Assembly: GCF_019575955.1 (NCBI RefSeq)
Contig: NZ_CP080575.1
Coordinates: forward strand, 992,001-1,056,000
Length of the DNA stretch: 64,000 nucleotides
Source of the DNA: Nesterenkonia pannonica
Lineage (GTDB): Bacteria; Actinomycetota; Actinomycetes; Actinomycetales; Micrococcaceae
Direction of reading: 5' to 3'
Shown here: in pieces, positions 1-10,910 of the stretch
How the letters are laid out: each line of letters opens with the position of its first letter
How positions within the stretch are numbered: position 1 is the stretch's first letter
The notes under the pieces: model-generated
Told to the model about the DNA's origin: nothing
Seen by the model: the letters and a program-made list of their open reading frames with translations, nothing else
The model's database searches: none
Translations under genes and position numbers: made by a program

Positions 1-1
1 T

Positions 2-109
2 GCGCTCTCCGCAGGCCGGATCACCGGCCAGCTGCCCGCTGCGGACGCCACCCAGGAACGAATGATGGAACTGATGACGGCCGAGCCGTCGCTTGAGACA
101 AGGACCTGA
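2..109 (+). CDS. Sugar ABC transporter ATP-binding protein, C-terminal end only
   Basis: The last 35 codons of a gene that starts before the window. The reading frame ends in TGA at 107-109, three bases before the permease start. The residues (LSAGRITGQLPAADATQE, then MMELMT) match the tail of monosaccharide-importer ATPases of the GguA/MmsA/AraG group, where the ATPase precedes the permease. Its position in front of a permease and araB-araD-araA indicates an arabinose importer; the binding protein would lie upstream. No catalytic motif is visible in this fragment. Confidence 0.7.
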   Translation, partial: ALSAGRITGQLPAADATQERMMELMTAEPSLETRT

Positions 110-111
110 CC

Positions 112-1323
112 ATGCTGAAGAACAACAGCGGCGGCGCCGTCACCGCCGGAACCTCGAACGTCTTCGAGCTGATGACGCGCAACCTGCGCCAGTCGGGCAT
201 CTACATCGCCTTCGTGGCGATCGTGGTGCTCTTCACGGTGCTCACCCAGGCGCGCTGCTCTCACCGGGCAACCTCACCAACCTGGTGCTGCAGTACTCCT
301 ACATCCTGATCCTGGCCATCGGCATGGTCATGATCATCGTCGCCGGGCACATCGACCTCTCCGTGGGCTCGGTGGTCGCACTGACCGGTGCGGTGGCCGC
401 GGTGGTGGTCATCCGTGAGGGCATGCCCTGGTGGGTCGGCATCCTCGCCGCCCTGCTGACCGGTGTGCTCGTCGGAGTGTGGCAGGGCTTCTGGGTGGCC
501 ATCGTCGGCATCCCCGCCTTCATCGTCACCCTGGCCGGCATGCTGATCTTCCGCGGCATGACCATGCAGGTCCTCGACAACGTCTCCTCTCGCCCTTCCC
601 CAGCGAGTACCAGATGATCGCTTACGGCTTCCTCAACGGGCTGCTCGGCGGAGCCGGGTACGACGTCTTCACCGTCCTCATCGGTGTCCTCGCCGCCGCC
701 TACTTCGGCGTGCAGCAGTGGCGGGTGCGCTTAAGCACAAGGTGCGCTACCGCCAGCCGGTGGAGTCCATCTGGCTCTTCGCAGCGAAGGTGCTGCTCGT
801 CTCGGCCGTCATCCTCGCCTTCGCCTGGAGGCTCGCCAACGCCCGCGGCCTGCCCATCGTGCTGATCCTGCTGGCAGCCCTGGTGCTCATCTACGGCTTC
901 GTCACCCAGCGCACCATCTTCGGCCGCCACATCTACGCCATGGGCGGCAACCTGCAGGCAGCCAAGCTCTCCGGCATCAAGACCCGCCGGGTCAACTTCC
1001 TGCTCTTCATCAACATGGGCGTGCTCGCGGCCATCGCCGGCATCGTCTACTCGGCCCGATCCAACTCCGCACAGCCCGGCGCCGGCTACATGTTCGAGCT
1101 GGACGCCATCGCCGCAGCCTTCATCGGCGGCGCCGCAGTCACCGGCGGTGTGGGCAAGGTCCAGGGCGCCATCATCGGCGGACTCATCATGGCCGTGATG
1201 TCCAACGGCATGCAGATCATGGGCATCGACCAGTCCACCCAGAACGTGGTCCGCGGTGTGGTCCTCGTCCTGGCCGTGGCCTTCGACGTCTGGGCCAAGA
1301 AGAAGGCGGGGATCGAGCGATGA
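112..1323 (+). CDS. Sugar ABC transporter permease (GguB/MmsB/AraH type), frame broken by read errors
   Basis: Membrane permease of a multiple-monosaccharide importer, probably for L-arabinose from its place in the ara operon. ATG at 112 follows the ATPase stop by two bases. The corrected protein is about 404 residues, the usual family length, with many hydrophobic segments and the family signatures ILAIGMVMIIVAGHIDLSVG, AFIGGAAVTGGVGKVQGAI and NGMQIMGID. Three breaks separate the pieces: a lost G near 247, a lost C near 588, and GCTTAAGC at 729-736 in place of GCCGGC. GCTTAC at 620-625 probably also stands for GCCGGC. The gene ends in TGA overlapping the araB start (ATGA). Confidence 0.85.
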
Positions 1324-3026
1324 GCGCGGCAGCCCGCCACGACGACGTCACCATCGGCATCGACTTCGGCACCCTCTCCGGACGCGCAGTCGTCGTCCGG
1401 GTCTCAGACGGGGCCGAGCTCGGCAGCGGAGTCCACGAGTACGAGCACGCGGTCATGGACTCCGCCCTCACCGTTTACGACGGCCAGCAGCTCCCGCCGG
1501 ACTGGGCCCTGCAGAATCCGGGCGACTATGTGAACGTTCTCAAGAACGCCGTCCCTGCAGCCCTGCGGGACGCCGGCGTGCACCCGCAGCAGGTGATCGG
1601 AGTCGGAACCGACTTCACCGCCTGCACCATGGTGCCCACCACCGCGGACGGCACACCGCTGAACGAGCTGCCGCAGTTCGCAGACCGGCCCCACGCCTAC
1701 ACCAAGCTCTGGCGCCACCACGCCGCACAGCCGCAGGCCGACCGCATCAACCAGGCGGCACACCGCCGCTCCGAGCCGTGGATCAGCCGGTACGGCGGGT
1801 TCATCTCCTCCGAGTGGGAGTTCGCCAAAGGCCTCCAGCTGCTCGAAGAGGACCCCGAGGTCTACGCCGCCATGGAGCACTGGGTCGAGGCCGCCGACTG
1901 GATCGTCTGGCAGCTCACCGGCACCTACGTGCGCAACGCATGCTCCGCCGGATACAAGGGCATCCTCCAGGACGGCGAATACCCCTCCCGCGGCTTCCTG
2001 ACCGAGCTGAACCCCGAGTTCGCCGGGTTCGTCGAGGACAAGCTCGACCACCCGATCGGCCAGCTCGGGACCGGGCCGGGTCCTCAGCGCCCAGGCCGCA
2101 GCCTGGACAGGCCTGCCCGAAGGCATCGCCGTGGCAGTGGGCAACGTGGACGCCCACGTCACCAGCCCGGCAGCCGACGCCGTCGAGGACGGCCAGATGG
2201 TCGCCATCATGGGAACCTCCACCTGCCACGTCATGACCTCCTCGCAGCTGGCCGAAGTGCCGGGCATGTGCGGTGTGGTCGACGGCGGCATCCTCGCTTA
2301 ACACATGGGGGTATGAGGCCGGACAGTCCGGCGTGGGGACATCTTCGCCTGGTACGTGAAGAACCAGGTCCCCGGCGCCTACGAGGCCGAAGCCCAGCAG
2401 CGCGGGCTCAGCCTGCACGAGCTGCTCACCGAGAAGGCAGCCGAGCAGCCCCGGGCGCCCACGGGCTCATCGCCCTGGACTGGCACTCCGGCAACCGGTC
2501 GGTGCTGGTGGACCACGAGCTCTCCGGGGCGATCATCGGCCAGACCCTGGCCACCCGCCCCGAAGAGATCTACCGGGCGCTGCTGGAGGCCACCGCCTTC
2601 GGCACCCGCACCATCATCGAGGCGTTCAACGCCGCCGGGGTGCCCGTGCGGGAGTTCGTCGTCGCCGGCATGGGCTGCTGAAGAACCCGGTGCTGATGCA
2701 GATCTACGCCGACGTGCTCGGACTGCCGATCTCCACCATCACCTCCGCGCAGGGTCCCGCGCTCGGGTCAGCCATCCACGCAGCAGTGGCCGCAGGCGCC
2801 TACCCGGACGTCAGGGCAGCCGCCCAGGCCATGGGCGGACGCTCCCGGGAGGCCTACACCCCCGGCCGCAGGCCCAGCTGGTCTACGACCGGCTCTTCAC
2901 CGAGTACACCCGGCTGCACGACTACTTCGGCCGCGGCGGCAACGACGCCATGCGCCACTCAAGGCACTGCGCCGGGAGGCGCTCGCCGGCGCCGCCGAGA
3001 CGCAGCCGGAGACGGTGCCCGCATGA
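1320..3026 (+). CDS. araB: L-ribulokinase, frame broken by read errors
   Basis: FGGY-family kinase that phosphorylates L-ribulose with ATP in L-arabinose breakdown. The ATG at 1320 overlaps the permease stop. The N-terminal ATPase fold shows GIDFGTLSGRAVVV and GVGTDFTACTMVP. The C-terminal half shows GLIALDWHSGNRS, EIYRALLEATAFGTR and ISTITSAQGPALGSAIHAAVA. Corrected length is about 568 residues, normal for AraB. The frame is broken near 2068, 2090, 2296 (GCTTAAC for GCCGGC, giving a false TAA), 2336, 2450, 2678, 2870 and 2957. The end, TGA at 3024-3026 overlapping the araD start, is set by the frame of the last segment. Confidence 0.88.
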
Positions 3027-3755
3027 GCGGCGTGGTCCTGGCCGAGCTGCCCGGCCCGGTGCAGAAGCGGGTGGCCGAAGCCCGGGCGACGGTCGCCGCC
3101 CTGCACGCGGAGCTGCCCCGCAACGAGCTGGTGGTCTGGACCGCTTAAGCAACGTCTCCCAGCGGGTGCCCGACGACGGGCAGGGCCCTGAGCTGTTCGT
3201 CATCAAGCCCTCCGGGGTCTCCTACGACGAGCTCACCCCTGAGCGGATGGTCGTGTGCACCCTCGACGGAGAGAAGATCGACGACGGCACCCCCGCCGCG
3301 CTGAGCCCTCCTCGGACACCGCCGCCCACGCCTACACCTACCGGCACATGCCGCAGGTGGGCGGGGTGGTGCACACCCACTCGCCCTACGCGACCGCCTG
3401 GGCCGCCCGCGCTGAGCCGATCCCATGCGTGCTCACCATGATCGCCGACGAATTCGGCGGGGACATCCCCGTCGGGCCCTTCGCGCTGATCGGCGACGAC
3501 TCCATCGGCCGAGGCATCGTCGAGACGCTGAAGGACTCCCGCTCACCGGCGGTCCTGATGGCAGGCCACGGGCCCTTCACCATCGGCAAGGACGCCCGCG
3601 CCGCCGTGAAGGCCGCCGTGCTCTGCGAAGAGACCGCCCGCACCGTGCACCTGGCCCGCCAGTACGGCGACCCGCCCCGGCTGCACCAGGAGCACATCGA
3701 CGCGCTCTACGCCCGCTACCAGAACGTCTACGGACAGAAGGACCCCACAGCATGA
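3023..3755 (+). CDS. araD: L-ribulose-5-phosphate 4-epimerase, frame broken by read errors
   Basis: Class II aldolase-type epimerase converting L-ribulose 5-phosphate to D-xylulose 5-phosphate. Visible family motifs are [30 protein letters not shown] (two metal-binding His) and LMAGHGPF (third metal His). About 243 residues after correction, close to the family norm. GCTTAAGC at 3143-3150 replaces GCCGGC in WTAGNVSQ and makes a false TAA; one C is lost near 3305. It overlaps araB by four bases and araA by four bases, so translation of araB, araD and araA is probably coupled. Confidence 0.9.
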
Positions 3756-5274
3756 ACACCCAGCTCAGCGACCCCTACGCGGACAAGTGCGTCTGGTTCC
3801 TCACCGGATCCCAGGACCTCTACGGCGAGGAGACCCTCGCCCAGGTGGAGGCCCAGTCCCGCAAGATCGCCGTCCGGCTCGACGCCGCCGGCGAGGTGCT
3901 TAAGCAGGCGTGGCATGGAAGCCGATCCTGAAGGACCGGGACTCCATCCGTGCCGCAGCCCTGGCCGCCAACGCCGACCCCGACTGCCTGGGCGTCATCG
4001 TCTGGATGCACACGTTCTCCCCGGCGAAGATGTGGATCGCCGGGCTCGAAGCCCTGACAAGCCGGTGCTGCACCTGCACACCCAGGCCGAGGCGGGCCTG
4101 CCCTGGGAGTCCATCGACATGGACTTCATGAACCTCAACCAGGCGGCCCACGGAGACCGCGAGTTCGCCTACATGGCCACCCGCATGGGCGTCTCCCGCA
4201 AAACGGTGGTCGGCCACGTCTCCGATGAGGCCGTGCGCGGCCGTGTGGGCACCTGGGTGCGCGCCGCGGCAGGATGGCAGGCGCTGCGAGGCATGAAGGT
4301 GTGCCGGTTCGGCGACAACATGCGCAACGTCGCCGTCACCGAGGGCGACAAGACCGAAGCCGAGATCCGTCTGGGCGCCTCGGTTAACACCTGGGCCGTC
4401 AACGAGCTGGCGGAAGCCGTCGAGCAGACCTCAGCCGCGGATGTCGAGCCGCTGCTGAAGGAGTACGAGGAGCTCTACGACGTCGCCCCCGAGCTGCGAG
4501 CCGACGGTGCGCGCAGAGAGTCCCTGGTCTACGCGGCCCGTCAGGAGCACGCCATGCGGCGCTTCCTCGACGAAGGCGGCTTCACGGCATTCACCACCAA
4601 CTTCGAGGACCTCGGGGCCCTGCGCCAGCTCCCCGGCCTGGCTGTGCAGCGGCTGATGGCCGCCGGGTTCGGGTTCGGCGCCGAAGGCGACTGGAAGACG
4701 GCGCTGCTGGTCCGGGCCGCGAAGGTGATGGGCCACGGGCTCGACGGCGGCGCCTCCCTGATGGAGGACTACACCTACGAGATGACCCCGGGCAAGGAGA
4801 AGATCCTCGGCGCCCACATGCTCGAGGTCTGCCCCAGCCTCACCACCTCCCGCCCCTCCCTGGAGGTCCACCCGTTGGGCATCGGCGGACGGGAGGACCC
4901 GGTGCGCCTGGTCTTCACCGCCGACCCCGGCCCGGGCATCGTGGTGGCCATGTCAGATCTGCGCGAGAGGTTCCGGCTCACCGCCAACGTGGTGCAGCTG
5001 GTGGAGCCGGACGCCCCCTGCCGAACCTGCCCGTGGCGCGGGCCGTCTGGGAGCTTAAGCGCCCTCCTTCGCAGCAAGCGCTGAGTGCTGGCTCAGCGCA
5101 GGCGGCGCCCACCACACGGTGATGTCCACCGCCGTGGGCAGGGAGGCCTTCGAGGACCTCGCCGACATCGCCGACGTGGAGCTGGCGCTCATCGACGAGA
5201 CCAGCAGCCCGCGGCAGTTCGCCCAGCAGCTGCGGTGGAACGCCGCATACCACCGCCTCGCCCAAGGCCTGTAG
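3752..5274 (+). CDS. araA: L-arabinose isomerase, frame broken by read errors
   Basis: Isomerises L-arabinose to L-ribulose, the first catabolic step. Conserved features include [13 protein letters not shown] near the start, [35 protein letters not shown], and the four metal-binding residues in [10 protein letters not shown] (Glu), MEDYTYE (Glu), [10 protein letters not shown] (His) and GGAHHTVMS (His). About 507 residues, as expected. Breaks: GCTTAAGC at 3898-3905 and 5053-5060 where VPAG and WEPAPSF require GCCGGC, and small losses near 4058 and 5020. Stop TAG at 5272-5274 is followed by a strong hairpin. Confidence 0.92.
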
Positions 5275-5282
5275 AGCCTGAC

Positions 5283-5322
5283 GCCCGGGCGGTGCGGGGC
5301 TCTGCGCCCCGGCCGCCCGGGC
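5283..5322. terminator. Hairpin between convergent araA and galK
   Basis: GCCCGGGCGG at 5283-5292 pairs perfectly with CCGCCCGGGC at 5313-5322, and a second small GGGGC/GCCCC stem sits inside. It lies between two convergent operons, so it probably terminates both. There is no U tract, which is common in actinobacteria. Confidence 0.7.
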
Positions 5323-5324
5323 AG

Positions 5325-6516
5325 CTAGGCGGTGCGACGGGCGCCCTGCGCGGGCTCCGCGGTCAGCATCAGCGGCGCCTCCAGGCCCCGGCGCGCAGCC
5401 TGCGACGCGGCCGCATCGACCACCGCGTCGTGAGCCTGATGGGGAACCAGGGCGATCACGCAGCCGCCGAAGCCGCCGCCCACCTGGCGCGCCCCAACGC
5501 ACCCGCATTCATGACGGTCTCCACCAGCTGGTCCGTCTCCGGGACCGTGATCTCGAAATCCCGCTGCTGGTACAGGTGCGCCGCGTTGAGGATCTCGCCC
5601 AGTGCGGCAGGGTCACCGTCCCTGAGCAGCTGGGCCGCCTCCAGCACCCTCGCGTTCTCCGTCAGCACATGGCGCACCCTGCGCCGGACCGCCTCGTCCT
5701 CCACCGAGACGTCCAGCTCCTCAGGGGTGGTGCCCTGATCGGTCAGCACCCGCAGGGATTCGATGCCCAGCGTGCCGGCACCCTCCTCGCACTGGCGCCG
5801 CCGGTCCGCGTACTCGCCGTCCACCAGCCGGTGCGGCGCCTGCGCATCGATGACCAGCAGGCTCAGCCCCGCGCGCTCGAGCTCCAGAGGCACATGCTCC
5901 ACCTGCATCGACCGGGTGTCGAGCAGCAGCGCATGCCCCTGCCTGCCCGTCGTCGACGCCGTCTGATCCATGATTCCGCAGGGCATGCCCACGTAGTCGT
6001 TCTCCGCGCGCTGCGCGATGCGCGCCAAAGCCAGAGGATCCAGCTCGATGCCTGCGCTCTCGGCGGCCGCCAGGCCGACGGCGCACTCCAGCGCCGCTGA
6101 CGAGGAGAGCCCCGCCCCGGTGGGGACGGAGGAGCCCAGCAGAACATCCATGCCCTGCAGTCGGTGCCCGGCCTGCTCCAGGGCCCACAGCACCCCACCG
6201 GGTACGCGGCCCAGCCGGATGCCCTTCTCCCCGGCGCCGAGGCATCGCTCTGCGCCAGAGCGTCCAGGTCCACCTGCACCGAGCCCTCCTGCTGCTCCGA
6301 CAGGATCCGCACCGTCCGGTCCTCGCGCCGCCGCACCGCAGCCTGAACCGTCTGAGACAGCGCGAACGGCAGCACGAACCCATCGTTGTAGTCGGTGTGC
6401 TCACCCACCAGGTTCACCCGTCCCGGCGCCTCCCACACTCCGTCCGGATCCGCGCCGAATTCCCGGCGAAAAGCCTCCGTCAGCTCCCGGATCCGCTCAT
6501 CGCTGTGCTGCGTCAT
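5325..6516 (-). CDS. galK: Galactokinase, frame broken by read errors
   Basis: GHMP-family kinase that phosphorylates galactose at C1 in the Leloir pathway. Family motifs in order: GRVNLVGEHTDYNDGFVLPF (substrate loop), SSVPTGAGLSSSAALE (ATP loop), GMPCGIMDQTAS (catalytic Asp), and a C-terminal VGGGFGGCVIAL. Corrected length is near 395 residues. One G is missing near 6195 and one near 5490. The start is the ATG at 6514-6516, which overlaps the galE stop, so galK is the last gene of galT-galE-galK. Confidence 0.92.
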
Positions 6517-7470
6517 CGCTCCCGCGCCGTCCATGCGTCCTCCACCATCTCCTTCACCGTTCGCCGCGGACGCCATCCCAGGCCCTCCGCAGCCTTCCGG
6601 CCCGAGGCCACCAGCACCGCAGGATCCCCAGGCCGACGAGGATGCTCCTGGGCCGGAACCGGATGCCCCGTGGCCTGCCGCACCGCACCGATCACCTCAC
6701 GCACACTCGTGCCGGTGCCGGTGCCCAGGTTGTAGACCTCATGCACCCCGGCCTCCGCGGCATCCAGCGCCCGCACATGCGCGTCGGCCAGGTCCACCAC
6801 ATGGATGTAGTCCCGGATGCAGGTGCCGTCCCGGGTCGGATAGTCGGTGCCGAAGATCGACGCGAGCTGCGCTCGCGGCGGCCACCTTCAGCAGGTTGGG
6901 GATCAGGTGCGTCTCGGGATCGTGACGCTCGGCCAGCACGCCGCCGCCTTCGACGAAGGCCGCTCCCGCCACATTGAAGTAGCGCAGCGACACCGCCGCG
7001 AGCCCGTGGGCTGCCGCCTCCGCGGTGAGCATGTGGTCGATGGCGAGCTTGGAGGCGCCGTATGGGTTGGTCGGATGGGTCGGCTGGTCCTCCGTGATGC
7101 TGTCCGCGGCAGGCTCGCCGTAGGTCGCAGCGGTGGAGGAGAAGACCATGCGCGGCACCCCGGCCTCACGCATGGCATCGAGCAGGTGAAGGGTCTGCAC
7201 GATGTTGCCGTGCCAGTACAGCTCAGGCCTGCTCACGGACTCCCCGACGAGGGACTTCGCGGCGAAGTGCAGCACCGCATCGAAGCTGGAGTCCAGCACC
7301 CGCCCGGCCTCGCCGATGGGCAGACGGTGCAGCCTCGCTCCGGCCGGCACGCTCGCGGCATAGCCGGTGCTGAGGTCGTCGATGACCTCCACCGTGTGGT
7401 AGGCGGCCAGCACCTGCTGCGTCACCACTGAGCCGATGTAGTAAGCCCCGCCGGTCACCAGGACCTTCAT
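6513..7470 (-). CDS. galE: UDP-glucose 4-epimerase, one frame break
   Basis: Short-chain dehydrogenase that interconverts UDP-galactose and UDP-glucose with bound NAD. The N-terminus reads VTGGAYYIGS where the family has GGAGYIGS: GTAAGC at 7441-7446 stands for GCCGGC, so the missing nucleotide-binding glycine is a read error. The catalytic Ser-Tyr-Lys set is present (FSSTAATYG, NPYGASK), with the FNVAGA and CIRDYIHVVDLADAH motifs. A frame break lies near 6870. It overlaps galT (7467-7470) and galK (6513-6516). Confidence 0.92.
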
Positions 7471-8580
7471 GCGTCATCTCCTGCGTCTCTGAGCCTCGCG
7501 GCCATGTCCTCGGGGGCGATGTCGTTGATGAACACACCCATGCCCGACTCCGAGCCTGCCAGATACTTCAGCTTGTTCGATGCTCGACGGATGGAGAACA
7601 GCTGCAGGTGCAGACGCATGTCCTCGCGCATGGCGCCGCGGGGCCTGCTGCCATCCGGAGATGTACGGCAGAGGCCCGTCGAAGAGCCGGTCGCCGCGTC
7701 GCAGCACCTCCAGGTACAGGTCTGCGAATTCGGTCCGCTCCGCCTCCGTCAGCTCGGGGCCTACCGACGCTGCGGTGCGGCAGAATCATGATCTCGACAG
7801 GCCAGCGCGCCCACGGGGGACCATGGCGGTCCAGTGCTCGCCGGTCAGAATGACGGGGAGCCCTGGGGAGGCTCTGCGGAGAGGATCTCGTCGAAGAGGT
7901 CCTTGCCGTGCCTGCGGCGGAACCCTTCCGCCTGAGCCATGATCTTCTGGGTCCGCGGCGTGCGGAACGGGTAGCCGTAGATCTGGCCGTGCGGGTGATG
8001 CAGCGTCACGCCGATCTCCTCGCCGCGGTTTTCGAAGATGTAGACCTGCTCCACCCCGGCTCGCGCATCAGCGCCTCGGTGCGGTCCGCCCAGGCGTCCA
8101 CCACGGTGCGCATGCGCGCTGCGGGGACCTCGGCCAGCTGCCCGGTGTGCTGGTCGGTGAACACCACCACTTCGCACCGGCCCGCCCCAGGGCGGACGAG
8201 CCCGCCCGCCTCCTCCGCCTACCGAGATGCTCCAGCACGTCAGGCGGCACGGGCGCCTCGCCGCGGAATGAGGGGAACCGGTTCTCGAACACGACGACGT
8301 CGAACCCAGCCTCCGGGACCTCCGTGGCCCGCTCTGGGGTGCTGGGGCAGAGAGGGCAGGCGTCGGCGCTGGGCTTGTGCGTGCGGTTCTGGCGCGCCGC
8401 CGCTACGGCCGTCCACTCGCCGAGCAGCGGGTCGAATCGCATCTCATTGGCGCCCTCGGGACGGGCGATGTCGCGGCCGTCGTGGACGCTGCGGGTGCGG
8501 GTCTCGTCGTCGTAGAAGAAGATGTCGCGGCCGTCGGCCAGCTGTGCAGTGGTGCGGTTCACGGGCGGAGTCACTTTCAT
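7467..8580 (-). CDS. galT: Galactose-1-phosphate uridylyltransferase, frame broken by read errors
   Basis: Transfers UMP between UDP-glucose and galactose 1-phosphate. Seen: a Cys pair in ACPLCPS (metal site), DVVVFENRFPSF, and the active site HHPHGQIYGYPF carrying the His-Pro-His that is uridylylated. C-terminal FINDIAPEDMAARL. About 370 residues. Breaks near 8220, 8058, 7845, 7775 and 7640. First gene of the gal operon; start ATG at 8578-8580. It is divergent from dapB across 63 bases that hold a LacI-type operator. Confidence 0.9.
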
Positions 8581-8586
8581 GCGTTG

Positions 8587-8600
8587 TGTTAACGATCACA
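8587..8600 (-). promoter_or_regulatory. LacI/GalR-type operator in front of galT
   Basis: TGTTAACGATCACA (TGTGATCGTTAACA on the minus strand) matches the half-palindromic pattern TGTnAnCGnTnACA used by many actinobacterial LacI-family repressors, with the central CG. It lies 7 to 20 bases upstream of galT, where a bound repressor would block the promoter. The LacI-family gene at 9879-10881 is the nearest candidate regulator; the link is inferred. Confidence 0.5.
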
Positions 8601-8643
8601 TTCTGGCACGGAGGCGGTGCTCGCGGAGAGATAGGCTGAACCC

Positions 8644-9402
8644 ATGAGCGAGAGCATCAGAGTGGCCGTACTGGGCGCCTCAGGACGAATGGGCTCGGAA
8701 GCGGTGAAGGCCGTGGACGCTGCCGAAGACATGGAACTCGCGACGACCCTGGGCCGAGGCGATCCGCTGGAGCGCATCCTCGAGTCCGGAGCAAGCCACA
8801 TCGTGGACCTCACTGTTCCCGGTGCGACGCAGGACAACGTCTCCTTCGCCGTGGAGAACGGCCTGCACGCAGTGGTCGGCACCACCGGGTGGACGGAGGA
8901 GAGGCTCGCCTCCCTCGAGGACCAGCTGGCCCAGCACCGCGAGGTGGGAGTGCTCATCGCTCCGAACTTCGCGCTCGGAGCAGTGCTCGCCACAGCCTTC
9001 GCCGCCAAGGCGGCCCAGTATTTCGAATCTGCGGAGATCGTTGAGCTGCACCACCCGCAGAAGGTGGACGCCCCCTCAGGCACAGCCGCCCGCACCGCCT
9101 CCCTGATGGGCCAGGCGCGGCGCAGCGCCGGCGTGGCACCCTCGCCCGACGCCACGGAGTCCGACCCCGGCGGCGCCCGCGGTGCGGTGGTGGAGGACAT
9201 CCATGTGCACGCGGTCCGGCTGCGCGGCCTCGTCGCCCACCAGGAGGTCCTCCTCGGCTCGGCGGGAGAGCAGCTGACCATCCGCCACGACAGCTTCGAC
9301 CGCGGCAGCTTCATGCCCGGGGTGCTGCTGGGACTGCGTCAGGCAGCCCGGCGCCCCGGCCTGACGCACGGCCTCGACGGCTACCTCGATCTCGGACTGT
9401 AA
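8644..9402 (+). CDS. dapB: 4-hydroxy-tetrahydrodipicolinate reductase
   Basis: NAD(P)H-dependent reductase of lysine/diaminopimelate synthesis. Intact, 252 residues. N-terminal VAVLGASGRMGSE is the dinucleotide-binding loop; IVELHHPQKVDAPSGTA holds the catalytic His and Lys and the substrate-binding loop; HDSFDRGSFMPGVLLG is the C-terminal family signature. It works with dapA (12144) and dapF (24320) in the same window. Its start lies 63 bases from the divergent galT. Confidence 0.96.
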   Translation: MSESIRVAVLGASGRMGSEAVKAVDAAEDMELATTLGRGDPLERILESGASHIVDLTVPGATQDNVSFAVENGLHAVVGTTGWTEERLASLEDQLAQHREVGVLIAPNFALGAVLATAFAAKAAQYFESAEIVELHHPQKVDAPSGTAARTASLMGQARRSAGVAPSPDATESDPGGARGAVVEDIHVHAVRLRGLVAHQEVLLGSAGEQLTIRHDSFDRGSFMPGVLLGLRQAARRPGLTHGLDGYLDLGL

Positions 9403-9411
9403 GGAGGCACC

Positions 9412-9882
9412 GTGAAATCGAAGTTCTTCACCTTCCTGATGGTCGGACTGCTGGGCATCTTCCTGGTGGCATCCTGGCTCATCGGCATCCGCTTCCTGCG
9501 GACAGGGGACCTCACCGCCCAGCTCATCGGCGCTGGCACCATCGCCCTGACCATTCTGGGCTCATGGGTGCTGTTCCGCGAGATCAGCTTCGGCCGCGGC
9601 ATCGAGCGGCTCGGCGGTCAGCTGCACCGCGAAGGAGGCCTCCCCGAGGACGTCGTCGAACGCTCCCCGGGAGGACGCGCGAACAGGTCCCAGGCCGACG
9701 AGCAGTTCGAGAAGTACAAGGCCCAGGCAGAGGCCAAGCCCGACGACTGGCGATCGTGGTTCCGCCTGTCCATGGCCTACGACACCGCCGGGGATCGCAC
9801 CCGTGCGCGGCAGTCGATGCGCCGGGCCATCGACATGGAGCGCGCCGCACGCGCCCGAGGTCAGGGTCCGGGCCGGCGATGA
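9412..9882 (+). CDS. Conserved actinobacterial membrane protein of unknown function
   Basis: 156 residues, GTG start at 9412, nine bases after dapB, behind a strong AAGGAGG. Two hydrophobic segments (about residues 5-25 and 37-53) are followed by a charged soluble part. A helical pair near residues 105-145 (DDWRSWFRLSMAYDTAGD, then ARQSMRRAIDMERA) resembles a TPR repeat. A protein like this is usual after dapB in Micrococcales. No enzyme motif. Its stop overlaps the start of the LacI gene. Confidence 0.75.
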   Translation: MKSKFFTFLMVGLLGIFLVASWLIGIRFLRTGDLTAQLIGAGTIALTILGSWVLFREISFGRGIERLGGQLHREGGLPEDVVERSPGGRANRSQADEQFEKYKAQAEAKPDDWRSWFRLSMAYDTAGDRTRARQSMRRAIDMERAARARGQGPGRR

Positions 9883-10881
9883 AGCACCGTGGGGACGCCC
9901 GGCCTCCGTCGATGACCGACGTGGCGCGGGAGGCCGCGTCTCCCACCAGACCGTCTCCCGCGTGCTCAACGAGCCGGAGGCCGTCCGATCAGCCACCCGG
10001 CGCCGGGTGGAGCGTGCCATCGCGAAGCTGGGCTACCGGCGCAGCAACGCGGCACGCTCCCTGCGCACCCGGTCCACCCGAACTATAGGCGTCGTCGCCC
10101 CGGGGACCGGACGTTCGGGCCCGCGCGCACCACTCAGGCGGTGGAGCAGGCGGCCAGGGCCCACCACTATGCCACCATCATGACCGTGGTGGATGAGGCG
10201 TCGAAGCCCACAGTGGACGCCGCCATGAACTTCTTCGCCGAGCACGGGGTCGACGGCATCGTCGTCATCGCCCACCAGGACCCCGTCGCCGAGGCGGCCC
10301 TGCAGATGGCCGAGCAGCTGCCGGTGGTGGTGATCAGCTCCGGCATCGCGCCCGGCTACGGTCGCCACGTGGTCGGCATCGACCAGAAGGAGGGTGCCCG
10401 GCTGGCCGTGGACCACCTCCTCGGCAGAGGCTTTGCGGACATCGCGCACATCTCCGGCCCCAGCGCCTGGTTCGACGCGCGCGAGCGCGCCTCGGGCTGG
10501 CAGGAGCGCATGCTGAGCACCGACGCGGAGCTGCCGCGTCTGGTGCGCGGCGGGTGGAACGCTGAGGACGGCTACCAGGCCGCCCAGCGTCTGCTCGGAG
10601 GGGCGAAGCCGCCGGAGGCCGTGTTCTCCGCCAACGACTACATGGCCCTCGGCATCATTCGTGCACTCGCCGAGAGGGGCCTGCGGGTCCCGGAGGACGT
10701 AGCGGTGGTGGGGTTCGACGATGTGGACGCCTCGGACTTCTTCTCCCCGCCGCTGACCACCATCCGGCAGCCCTTCGAAGCCGCCGGAGAGGCTGCGCTG
10801 GATGCCCTGTTCGCGGTGATCGACGGTGCGGAGCAGTCCTACTCGCTCATCGCCCCTGAGCTCATCGTCCGCACATCCTGA
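9879..10881 (+). CDS. LacI-family transcriptional repressor, two frame breaks near the start
   Basis: DNA-binding regulator. The N-terminal helix-turn-helix reads MTDVAREA, then SHQTVSRVLNEPEAVR and RVERAIAKLGYRRSNAARSL (hinge helix). The periplasmic-binding-like domain follows, with FSANDYMALGIIRALAERG and VGFDDVDASDFFSPPLTTIRQP. About 335 residues. One or two bases are missing near 9940 and near 10110. It is the only LacI regulator in the window; sugar operons on both sides make gal or ara control plausible, but the effector is unknown. Confidence 0.88.
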
Positions 10882-10910
10882 CCCGCTGAGACGCTGCGCT
10901 CACGCGATGG

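Noticed and set aside
1404-2291. Long minus-strand frame opposite araB
   Set aside because: A high-GC shadow of the real gene with no ribosome binding site or family motif.
1320-5274. Decayed (pseudogene) arabinose operon
   Set aside because: Breaks follow the same run-length and GCCGGC patterns as in essential genes, and all catalytic motifs are intact.
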